Positions 37,032 to 47,120 of a stretch of DNA of 64,000 bases are shown here, one piece after another. The notes beneath the pieces are model-generated. The model had not been told where the DNA came from, made no database searches, and was given only the letters and a program-made list of their open reading frames with translations. Each line of letters begins with the position of its first letter. Position 1 is the first letter of the stretch. The translations under genes were made by a program, and so were the position numbers. Source of the DNA: Larus michahellis (lineage: Eukaryota; Chordata; Aves; Charadriiformes; Laridae); assembly GCF_964199755.1 (NCBI RefSeq), contig NC_133903.1:51761239-51825238 (forward strand), read 5' to 3'.

Positions 37032-37762
37032 AGATGAACTTTACTCTCCTAAGTGAACCCATGGGTGTTGTTCTGCCCCAAAACGCTGTGGTGTGGATTT
37101 CTTCTTCTTTTCTTTTATTATTTTTTTCCACCGAGGTCTGCCGCTGCTGCAGCCACAGCGGGATGCGTTGAAGGAGGGGGGGGATGATCAGACCCAGCAT
37201 CACCCTGACCATCACCCAGTACCACCCCGCAGCTCCGCGGCTCCCCCCCGGGGTTGGAGGGGGGGCAGGGGATTTGGGGGCCCTTTTCCCTTTGTTGGAG
37301 TCTCTTCTCTGTTGCCTTTTCTGCTGTCTCCTTCCTTCCTCCCAAAAAAGTCCCCCCTCCTCTACACAGACACAGGTTCCCTGTGTACCACGGTGGGAAA
37401 CAGATCTTTTCTCTACAAGGTGCAAGTTTTTGGCTATTTCTGAATATTTTTTCATGGAAAAAAAAATAGTCTTTCTGCAGATATCCAGTCCTTCCAGAGC
37501 GCTCTGGAGCTGGGTGTCTCTGGGTCAGCTCTTCATGTTAAGACCTCCCTGTGCTGCCCAGCCCATACGGGTGCGTGTGGGGCTCGGGGGGGCCTTGGCC
37601 ACCCCCTCCTCTCTGGGCTCTCCCCATCCTTCCCTTGGACACGGCTTTGTCCCCTGTGTGGAAAGGAAGTGAGCAGCTCTGCAGGGAGAGGATACTGTTC
37701 CCCCTCTCCACCCTGAAACGGGGTCCCCCAGTGCTCAGCTGCCCTGAAGGTGTCCCGAAGCA
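37032..37762. other. Spacer between tRNA-Gly and CR1, no gene seen
   Basis: Short open frames only. It includes T-rich tracts (near 37110) that may act as a remote RNA polymerase III terminator for the tRNA gene. Confidence 0.4.
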
Positions 37763-38313
37763 TAGAGTCACAGAATGGTGGGGGTTGGAAGGGACCTCCG
37801 GAGATCACCTAGTCCAACCCCCTGCCAGAGCAGGGTCACCCAGAGCAGGTCGCACAGGAACGCGTCCAGGCGGGTTCTGAATGTCTCCAGAGTTGGAGAC
37901 TCCACCACCTCTCTGGGCAGCCTGTGCCAGGGCTCTGCCACCCTCAGGGTAAAGAAGTTCCTCCTCATGTTTAGGTGGAACTTCCTATGCTCAAGTTTGT
38001 GCCTGTTACCTCTTGTCCTGTCCCTGGGCACCTCCTGACACCCACCCTTTAAGTATTGATAAGCGTTGATAAGGTCCCCCCTCAGCCATCTTTTTTTCCA
38101 GACTGAAGAGACCCAAATCCCTCAGCCTTTCTTCATCAGAGAGGTGTTCCAGTCCCCTCATCATCTTGGTAGCCCTTTGCTGTCCCCTCTCCAGCAGCTC
38201 CCTGTCCTGGAACCGGGGAACCCAGAACTGGACACAGGACTCCAGGTGCGGCCTCACCAAGGCAGAGCAGAGGGGGAGGATGACCTCCCTCCACCTGCTG
38301 GCCACACTCTTAA
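37763..38313 (-). mobile_element. CR1 LINE fragment
   Basis: Minus-strand CR1, the longest here at about 550 bp. It runs from the reversed 3' end CACAGAATGGTGGGGGTTGG through GCAGCCTGTGCCAGGGCTCT and CAGACTGAAGAGACCCAAAT to the CAGGTGCGGCCTCACCAAGG region. It is 5'-truncated and lies about 830 bp upstream of the PCSK9 HNF1 site. Confidence 0.94.
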
Positions 38314-38524
38314 AGCATCAGCGCCATGTTGCAGGACTCAGCGGTGCCTTGTTAAGCTGAGCCAAAAATTATGAGCGAGACTTGTCCCCGTGAGGAGCCT
38401 GAGGGACACCGAACCCTGACCACGACAGCTCACCATGGCAGAGAGTGGGTGGCAAGTGGGGGTCCAGTGTCCCCCCCAGTTACCTAAACCAGGGCATAGG
38501 CACCCACTGGAGGTCTCCTTAAAA

Positions 38525-38672
38525 ATAAAATATATAAATCCATGTAAAACATACACATCCATAGAAAACATATAAATCCATATCAACCATATACATCCAT
38601 AGAAAACACATACCTCCATGTAAACCACATACATCCACAGAAAACACATGCATCCATATAAACCACATAAGC
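38525..38672. repeat. AT-rich minisatellite, about 20-bp unit in 40-bp pairs
   Basis: Seven or eight copies of a unit near ACATACATCCATAGAAAACA alternate with a TCCATATAAACCACATA variant, giving a roughly 40-bp higher-order period. It lies upstream of the PCSK9 promoter in an otherwise GC-rich area. Confidence 0.8.
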
Positions 38673-39146
38673 TCTGAGGAGCTTATAAACAGCCAGTAAA
38701 AAATAAATAATAATAATAAAATAAATGAATCCCTGTTTCCCTCCAAAGCAGGGTGCAGGGAAGGGGTTTGCCAAAGGTCGGGGGGATGTCGGGGCAGCCC
38801 GGCGCTGCGGGAGGTGGAAGGCGGCGGTGGGATCCACGGGAAAGCACCACCCGCATCCCGGGAAAATGATATTTGCGATGTGTGACGGCTCTGTGAAAAA
38901 TGCCTCAACGGGATTAGAGGCTTCCATGGCAGTTTCTCTGCGGAGTGAGGCAGCGAGAGGCAGGGAAAAGCCTTCAGCCCTCTCTGCAAATAGCCCTCGA
39001 GCGGCCGCGTTTTGCTGGGAGCGCTCCCGGGGCGGCGGGGGGGGCTCCCGGGGGACTTTCCAGCCGGATGGTGAGCGGCGGCTGCGGGGGCAGCGCTGCC
39101 CGCCGCCCGCCCCCCCCCCCGCGCCCCCGCCCGCGCCCGCGGACCC

Positions 39147-39159
39147 GTTAATGGTTAAC
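39147..39159 (+). promoter_or_regulatory. HNF1 site in the PCSK9 promoter
   Basis: GTTAATGGTTAAC matches the HNF1 consensus GTTAATNATTAAC at all but one defined position. It begins 32 bp upstream of the SRE at 39191 (31 bp between the motifs). In mammals a conserved HNF1 site lies just upstream of the PCSK9 SRE and drives liver expression with SREBP-2, and the same order is seen here. It stands out as an AT-rich motif in very GC-rich flanks. Confidence 0.75.
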
Positions 39160-39190
39160 CCGCCCGGGTGGGACGATGGGGCCGCCGGCG

Positions 39191-39200
39191 GTGGCGTGAT
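39191..39200 (+). promoter_or_regulatory. Sterol regulatory element in the PCSK9 promoter
   Basis: GTGGCGTGAT is, as I recall it, the same ten bases as the functional SRE of human PCSK9, where SREBP-2 raises expression when sterols are low. It lies 449 bp before the start codon, farther than in human, because a minisatellite occupies the space between. Confidence 0.75.
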
Positions 39201-39235
39201 CCCCCCCCGCGCCCGCCCCGCCGCGCCGGGCAAAG

Positions 39236-39572
39236 CTCCGCGGGTGCGCACCGGCTCCTCCGCGGGTGCGCAGCGGCTCCTCGGGTGCCCACGGGCTCTC
39301 CGCGGGTGCGCAGAGGCTCCTCCGCGGGTGCGCACCGACTCCTCGGCTCCGCGGGTGCTCTCCAGCTCCCCCGGGGCGCGCACCGGTACCTCCGCGTGTG
39401 CGCTCTAGCTCCTCCGCGGGCGCGCACCGGCTCCTTGGGTGCCCACGGGCTCTCCGCGGGTGCGCTCCAGCTCCTCCGCGGGTGCGCACCGGCTCCTTGG
39501 GTGCCCACGGGCTCTCCGCGGCCGCTCTCCAGCTCCTCCGCGGGCGCGCAGCGGCTCCTCCACGTGTCCGCG
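39236..39572. repeat. GC-rich minisatellite between PCSK9 promoter and start codon
   Basis: Tandem blocks built from GCGGGTGCGCACCGGCTCCT and related words. Two adjacent 62-bp blocks (39408-39469 and 39470-39531) are nearly identical, and the rest is more shuffled. It contains no ATG, so 39649 stays the first start codon downstream of the SRE. It probably forms much of the PCSK9 5'UTR or core promoter. Very long open frames on both strands come from this array. Confidence 0.88.
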
Positions 39573-39648
39573 GTCCGGTCCGCGCCGTACCGAGGGGTCT
39601 CGGCGACCCCCAGCATCTCCGCGTTCCCCGTCGGGGTCCCGATCCGGC

Positions 39649-42600
39649 ATGTCCCCGCGGGGGCTGGCGCTGGTGGTGGCGCTGGTGGCGGCGCGGGCGG
39701 TGGCGGAGCTGGCGGAGGAGCTGGTGCTGGCGCTGGGGGCAGCCGAGGAGGAAGCCGCCGCCGTCGGGGTCCCCCCGTCGGTACCCGCCGCCTTCCATCG
39801 CGCCGCCAAGGTGAGGAGCGTGGGGCGGTGTTGGGGGAAGGGGGGGGGCGAACGGGGCGCCCACGCGTGTCCCCAAGCCCAAGGTTGTGTCCCCAAGCCC
39901 AGGGTTGTGTCCCCGCAGGCGTCGTGGCGGCTGCCCGGGCGCTACGTGGTGGTGCTGCGGGCGGGCGGCGGCGAGGCCGAGGTGCGAAGGACGGCGCGGC
40001 GGCTGCAGGCCCGGGCGGCTCGGCGGGGGTACCTGACCGAGCTGCTGCACATCTTCCACCTCCTGCCCGCCTTCCTGGTGAAGATGAGCGGCGACGTCCT
40101 GGACACGGTACGAGGAACGGGAGATGGGTCCCAGGGCCGTGGGTGGCGGCGGGGGGCAGCAGCGGAGGTGGGTGCTGGCCCCAGGGGCAACAGGGGCTTT
40201 GCCACCACGCCGGGCGCTGTGTCTGCTCCCGACAGGCGCTGAAGCTGCCACACGTGGAGTACGTCGAGGAGGACGCCTACGTCTTCGCCCAGAGCATCCC
40301 CTGGAACCTGGGCAGGATCGTGCCGCCGCAGCCCGGTTCGGGCGCCTACAGCCCTCCCAGTAAGCGCTGGGGCGCAGGGGGAGGACGGGGGGGGGGGTTT
40401 GGGGAAGGATCAGTGAGCCCGTCCCCTCTCCTCATCTTGGGGGGACAGGGATATCCCCCCACCCGGTGGTGCTGCGGGTCTGGAGCTGCATTTTGGGAGC
40501 GTCCCAGGTGGCCTGGGCTGACCTTTGCGTTTCCTCCTGGCCGTGTCCCTGGTAGATAAAGGTGACCTGGTGGAGATTTACCTGCTGGACACCAGCGTGC
40601 AGAGCACCCATCGGGAGATCGCGGGCAGGGTGCTTGTCACCGACTTCGAGAGCGTCCCCGAGGAGGATGGCACCCGCTTCCACAGGCAGGTGAGCCCCGA
40701 GGTGCCACACGCTGCAGCCTGGCAAGAGCATCCCCCTGCACCCAGCAAACCCTGGCCAGGCTCGTGGGGCGTCCTGGGACAGGGGGGGACGCTTGGTTCA
40801 TGGCAAAATGCCGGGCAGGATGTGCAGCGGTGGGAATTGTGGTCCTGGGGGATGTTGGGACCCTCAGCGTGGTCTGTTTGGAGCGTGGCTGAGCTGGGCA
40901 GGGCTCCTTTCTGAGGGCAGCAGTCGGCGGGGGGGACATGGGTGTGCGTCAGGGTGGTGTTGCAAGAGGCAATCGAGGTTGACCCCGCACCCAGGGCCCG
41001 GAGAGCTGCCTGCGCCCTGCGCTGGGTGCTGGTGCTGCCTTGCATGGCTTTATCTGCCCCCTTTCTGCCAGCTTTCCTCCTGCACAGGGTGATGTTTTTT
41101 ATCCTCTCCCCGCCCCGACGTATTTTTAAGGATTTATTCCGCGGCGGGATTTTTCTGGTGCAAAACGCGAGGGGCGGGATGGGGTGGGGTGGAGGCTGGC
41201 GGGGGGTGGGTTGCAAACCTGCCTGGATGCGACGGGGCCGTGGCGTAAAACCTGCGTTTGGTGCCTGCGCCAGGCCAGCAAGTGTGACAGCCACGGCACC
41301 CACATGGCCGGGGTGCTGAGCGGGCGCGACGCCGGCGTGGCCTCGGGCGCCAACGTCCGCAGCCTCCGCGTGCTGAACTGCCAGGGGAAGGGCACCGTCA
41401 GCGGGACCCTCATCGGTGAGTCACGGATGCCCGGAGCCCCCCTCCTCGTTCCCTCTCCCGCAATAGTTTCCTGTCCCCCGTCTCGTCCTTGGCAGGGCTG
41501 GAGTTTATCGAGGCGACGCTGGATGCTCAGCGCCGCGTGCCGCCGGTGGTGCTGCTGCCCTTTGCCGGTGCCTACAGCCGAGTGCTCAATGCCGGCTGTC
41601 GGCGGATGGCGCAGATGGGGGTGGCGATGGTCGCGGCTGCCGGTAACTACAAGGACGATGCCTGCCTGTACTCGCCAGCGTCTGAGCCGGAGGTAAGGGC
41701 TGGGGGTGTTCCCGGAGGTGTGGGGACACGTGGGGACACGCCAACACCTCCCCAGGCTCATCGGCTCCAGCGCCCGGTCAGCCGAGCAGGGCTGGGGCCG
41801 TACATCCCATCCTGCCCACGTCCCCCTCCGTCACCGCCCTGCCAGGTCATCACGGTGGGTGCCACCAACAGCGAGGACCAGCCCGCCTCCATCGGCACCC
41901 TGGGCACCAACTTCGGCCGCTGCGTGGACCTGTTCGCCCCCGGGGACGACATCATCGGCGCCTCCAGCGACTGCAGCACGTGCTTCACAGCGCAGAGCGG
42001 GACGTCGCAGGCGGCCGCGCACGTGGCAGGTGAGCTGGGCTACGGGATGGCAGGCAGGGCTGGCCCTTCCCCTTGCTGGCGCTGGGCACGTGTCCCTGCA
42101 GGCGCAGGGCATCAGGGCTGCCTGCGCTGGGGACATATTTGCGTGCCATGGTTTTGGGATGTTTTGGCTCATTTGGGTGCTGCAGCCTGCGCAGAGCTCC
42201 TGCACCCCTTGGCGTGCGGATGATGGGCTGCAGGAGCTCAGGGGGGTCGTGCCTGTTGCTCAGGGGGGTCGTGCGTAAATGCCAGCGTGTCCCCCGGTTC
42301 TCACCACGTCCCCCGTGGCTCTCGGCAGGCATCGCCGCCATGCTGCTCAGCGCCGAGCCCCAGCTGAGCCTCGCCGAACTCCGGCAGCGCCTCCTGCACT
42401 TCGCCACCAAGAACGTCATGGATGTGGCACGGTTCCCCGAGGAGCAGCGGCTCCAGACGCCCAACAGCGTGGCCAGGCTGCCCGCCCGGCTGGGCGCAGG
42501 TGAGGACCTCGGCTGCCTCCTGGGTGCCCAGCAGAGCTCTACCCTTCCCGGGGAAAGAAGGGCATGGTGTGTCGGCACATTCCTCCCCAAAGCTGTGCCG

Positions 42601-44434
42601 GGGATGGCGGACCCCGAGCGCGGCTGCACGCAGAGGGTATCGGGGAGAGCTTCCACCCCGCATTGGCGTCCCGGTGGGTGCCGTGGGCTCTGGGTGCCCA
42701 CCCCGCCGCTGAGGCCATGTTCCCCATTGCAGAGGAGCAGCTGTACTGCCGCTCGGTGTGGTCGGCGCGCTCGGGGCTCACCCGGCACGCCACCGCCGTG
42801 GCTCGCTGCGCCGGCGCCGAGGAGATGCTCAGCTGCTCCAGCTTCTCCCGCAGCGGCAGGCGGCTGGGGGAGCACATGGAGGTGAGCGGGGCGAGCCGAG
42901 ACTCAAGTCCTGCCCGAGGGGTGCCCGCTGGCCTCGGAGGGGCGTCCCCAGGTGCCCAGGCACCCCCGGTGACACTGTGCATCCCCGGCCGCAGGACAAG
43001 GACGGGCAGAAGCAGTGCGTGGCACACAACGCTTTCCGGGGACAGGGTGTCTACGCCATCGCCAGGTGCTGCACCTGGCCCAGGGCCGAGTGCCGGATCA
43101 ACACCAGCTCCCAGGTGGCCGAGGGGGCTGACTGCTCCCCGCGGGACCACGTGCTGACCGGTAATGCCCCCCACGGCGGGTTACAGAGCCTTCAGCCAAC
43201 ACGCTGATGGCCGAGGGTGTTTCTTCCAGAAAAACTCTGGGACTTGGGGTTGGAAGGGCGCGTGCGAGCGCTGGGGTGACAGGGAACGGCTGGAGCACCC
43301 TCTGCTATGGGGACAGGCTGAGAGAGCTGGGGGTGTTCAGCCCGGAAAAGAGGAGGCTCCAGGGAGACCTGAGAGCCCTTTCCAGTACCTAAAGGGGGCT
43401 ACAGGAAAGATGGGGAGGGACTTTTTACAAGGGCATGTAGTGATAGGGTGAGGGGTGATGGCTTCAAGTTGGAATAGGGGAGATTTAGATGAGATATCAG
43501 GAAGAAATTCTTTCCTGAGAGGGTGGTGAGGCACTGGCCCAGGTTGCCCAGGGAGGTTGTGGCTGCCCCATCCCTGGAGGGGTTCAAGGCCAGGCTGGAC
43601 GGGGCTTGGAGCAACCTGGTCTGGTGGGAGGTGTCCCTGCCCAGGGCAAGGGGTGGAACTGGATGATCTTTAAGGTCCCTTCCAAGCCAAACTGTTTTCT
43701 GACTCTGTGACATGTGCTGTATGCATGGAGGCAGGGAAGACTCAGGGCTCAGCATGGACATCCCTCAGCGCCTGTCTGTGCACTGGGATGCTGCCATGGC
43801 CATCCCGCACTAACAGCCCCTCTCCCCTGGGCAGGCTGCAGTTTCCATTCCCCGGCCGCGGCGCTGGGTGACGGTGGCAGACCCGTCGTGGGGCCGGGGA
43901 GCGGGCCCAGCCGCTGCGCTGGCAGGACAGAGGTGACAGCGCACGCCTTGTGCTGCCCCGCGGCGGGCCTCGAGTGTCGGGTGAAGGAGCGCACGTCCCC
44001 GGGCTCTGCGGAGAAGGTAGGGGCGGCGCAGGCTCCCACGCCATGGTGGTGTCCTTGCCTCTGCTTGTCCCTCTACCACCCTGATGGTCGGGTCGGGTTG
44101 GCTTTGGCATCTCATTGAGGCCACGCCAAGGCCAGCCTTCACTGGTGTCCCCAGCTGGAGTTCAGTGGCTCAATGTGACACTGGTCACATCACCCTGAGC
44201 CCTGGGGATGGGCAGAGCCCTGCCCCTTTGCTGACCTGTGGAGGGTGACCTCTTCTCCCCCGTTAGGTGACGGTGTCCTGCGATGACGGCTGGACGCTGA
44301 CGGGCTGTAGCGCCCATTCCCAGAGCCCTGGCACCATGGGAGCCTACGCCGTGGACGATACCTGCGTGGCAGCCAGCGTCCCGGGCAGCAGCACGGCCGT
44401 GGCCATCGCCATTTGCTGCCGGAGCCGGCAGTAG
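39649..44434 (+). CDS. PCSK9: PCSK9, proprotein convertase subtilisin/kexin type 9
   Basis: Secreted pseudo-protease that cuts itself once and then, in mammals, sends the LDL receptor to lysosomes. Twelve exons: 39649-39810, 39919-40107, 40236-40359, 40556-40689, 41274-41415, 41496-41692, 41846-42029, 42329-42499, 42733-42881, 42995-43160, 43835-44016, 44267-44434. All are GT-AG and in phase, giving 655 residues (human 692). A signal peptide (about 1-19) precedes the prodomain, which ends at VFAQ136|SIPWN, identical to the human cleavage site. Catalytic Asp170 (LLDTS), His210 (DSHGTH) and Ser370 (QSGTS) and oxyanion Asn301 (AAGN) all sit exactly 16 before the human numbers. The furin site RFHR and all 18 cysteines of the C-terminal Cys/His-rich domain are present. 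The protein ends CCRSRQ, nine residues shorter than human. The gene looks fully functional. Confidence 0.97.
43281..43709 (+). mobile_element. CR1 LINE fragment in PCSK9 intron 10
   Basis: Plus-strand CR1 with GAGAGAGCTGGGGGTGTTCA, GGGACTTTTTACAAGGGCAT and GGTCCCTTCCAAGCCAAACT, and a degenerate 3' end (TTTTCTGACTCTGTGAC). It ends about 125 bp before exon 11. Confidence 0.92.
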
Positions 44435-45235
44435 GGACGGGCTCAGCGAGAGATGCCCGGCGTAGCAGGGATGGACGCCTCGCTGGGCCACCGCATCGCC
44501 AGCTCGGTACCTTCCTGGGGCCGAGTGCTGATCCCAGCATGGTCCATGCTCCGACACGTGGCTCTGATGACCTCCACGCTCGGGCTGCTGTGACAGTGGG
44601 GTACAAGCTCGTCACTGTCTCGCACACAGCGGGGCTGAGACCCAGGGTGGCTCTCCAAGCAGATGGAGCCCTGCCCCATCGCAGGAGTCACCCCAGCATC
44701 CCTTCCCCACCGCGTCTTTCTAGCAATACCCTGACTGTACAAGCCCCCTTGAGGCCCTTTGTTCATGTTGTCATCCAGCATAGGACAAAACCACCACCTT
44801 TTAAAAAAAAATATATACATAGTGAGGATTGCTCCTTTCTTTCCTGGTTAGTTGCTCATTAGATGTCAGCTAATGCTGCTTAGCACCTGGAAAATCAGTT
44901 TAGCCGTTTTTGGGCGGTTTGATAATTGCCTACGCACGCACCTAGGAGGCTCCTTTACTTTTTAGTAAGCATAAGGGCTATAGTTTAAACAGTCTGCTTG
45001 TTTAATTAGATTTCAATCTGCATTGCTACAGTCAGCTACTGCTCTATTAGTGTTTTTTTTGTTGTTAATGATCTGCTGGTGGTAGGTGCTGCTTTAACAG
45101 TTTCCCTTTCAGCTCTTCCCAAGACACACAGAACTGGCTGTAGTTCCTTTTTAAAAAAAAAATGAAAGAAGAAAAAGCTTTCGTAGTACCTTGGTTTTTA
45201 CATTTGTACCTTAAATATTTATTTGGAATTTTATA

Positions 45236-45271
45236 AATAAACATTTTGTAAACGTCTTTTTTTAAAATAAA
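45236..45271 (+). terminator. PCSK9 polyadenylation signals (two AATAAA)
   Basis: AATAAA occurs at 45236-45241 and 45266-45271, about 0.8 kb after the stop codon. Just before them is an AU-rich stretch with AATATTTATT, the kind of element that shortens mRNA life. The 3'UTR would then span about 44435-45290. Confidence 0.5.
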
Positions 45272-45290
45272 GTTCATAGACCAGTGCTCA

Positions 45291-47120
45291 GTAGATAACG
45301 ATCCATCGTCTGCCTTCATGTACATCCCCACGGGGAACCAGTCTGGGAGGGGGAGCTGGCACCCGTCCGGCAGGGATGCTGCTCCCCCAAACGAGCTCTG
45401 CTTCGTTAGCGAGCCAGCCAGAGGCCACCATCTCAGGCTCTGACCCCTGCCTCGGCTACCAGGTGCCCCTGGGCGAGCGCTGGCACGCTCAGAGGTCAGC
45501 GTGGGCACCCTCCCCTCGCCCCCAGCTGGCAGAGACCAGGCGCCGAGCCTTGTTGTCCCACACACACGCGAGAGCAGAAGTTTGTTTTTAAAACAGTGGT
45601 GGAGGACAAGAGGTTCCAGTTACGGAAACAAAGCGTCGTCCAGCTTTGGGGAACGTGCCCTTGTGCTTTTTGTTGCTGTTGCTACGAACACGCGGTAAGC
45701 CGATGAAGCAGAGACGCCCGGAGAGCTGCACAGCAGCAGAGAAGGGCTGAGAAGTACCAGAAGCCACCAAAGCTGGGTCTCACTTTTTTTTGGGTGATTA
45801 GCAGGCTCCTGGTACTACAATGGATAATTTGTGTGGTGTTACCTGAGGACAGACGAAAAAATAAAGCTTGATACCACAAGCACCAGCTTAACCTGTCAAG
45901 CTTCGGCTATTTTCTAGTATTTTCCCCATCCAAAAGCCCTGTTACAGATCCGGTACTCCAGCTTTGATCGGCGAGAGAAGACAGAGATCCAGTAGGAAGC
46001 ACCACTTTGAAAGGTTTAAACTATTTCTAACTCGTTACCTAAAGATGGCAGAAGCCCAACCCTAATCGAAACACGTAATTACACAACGTATATAATTACA
46101 GCCCCTAATTTTAATCAGCTATAATCTGAATTGTGCACAAAGAGGGGGAAAAGAAAAGGGATCTTAGCCTAATCCCTCCTGGGCTCCCAAACAGCTTTGA
46201 CACAGCTGGTAATTTTTCAGCAGATTTACTAGGCTGGAACCTCTCAAAATATGCATTTGATATATCGCCTGCGCCAACATCTCTGCGAGAGGGGCAGATC
46301 CTGCTGCCTGCTCACCCGCCGGCTCCCAGCAGAAGGTACGAGCACGCTCCACGCACAATAAGCCAGGTAGAGCTTTCACGGCTTAGTCGAAGCAGGCATA
46401 AGCCTGGTGGAACGAAAAGATATTAAAAGATTAGCCCTTGCTTAGTGTCTTGTACGTGGGTAGGCAGAAAAGCCGCTCTCGCTCAGGAGAAAGCAGCGCT
46501 GATCCCAGGTACGTCCCGTCAGCTCGCTGTTTGCGATACCCAGTCCACGGTCCCAGGACTGGCGCTGCCGGCAGAGATCGCAAGCCAGGTCATGCTTAAA
46601 ACGTAAGAATCTTTGTCCTTAGAAGAGAGGACAAAGGCAGCCGTCAGGAAGGCAGAGCGGGGAAGGGCAGCCCCGGCTGCAGCTCCTAGTCATGGTCACG
46701 AAGGCAGCAGACAGGTGAGCAGGGGAATACGGGCACCGTGCCACTGCTGCGTGCCAACTTCCTGCACCAACAGAAAAGGTAGCGTTAATCCAAGTCCAGA
46801 TCACCTGCAGATCTCGCTATCGGACACACAAAAGCGTAGCCAGGGTAAATCATTCTGCTAAGAAGGTCGGGAGAAGAAACAGTGCACAGATACGAATCTG
46901 AGAGTGCACCAGAACGAGCCACGGCATAAGGATACACAGCAGCGCAGCTACAGGGGCCACTCTGCCGCTTTGATTTACTCAGGGCCAGGAGCCAAAATGG
47001 CAAACGGGGCAACCTCTCAGAGCTCATCACCTGCAGGACTGGCCTGAGACATTTCAAGATAAGAGGATCAATAAGACAACAGCATAGGAGCATGTGCGCA
47101 GTCTAAAGATTACACTAGTT
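45291..47120. other. Spacer between convergent PCSK9 and USP24, no gene seen
   Basis: Unique sequence with short open frames only and no CR1 or tandem repeat recognised. An extra AATAAA near 45859 could be an alternative PCSK9 end. Confidence 0.45.

Noticed and set aside
39148-40559. Open frames of 367 and 463 codons on both strands around PCSK9 exons 1-3
   Set aside because: They are created by the GC-rich minisatellite and GC bias, start at non-ATG codons and cross true splice sites.
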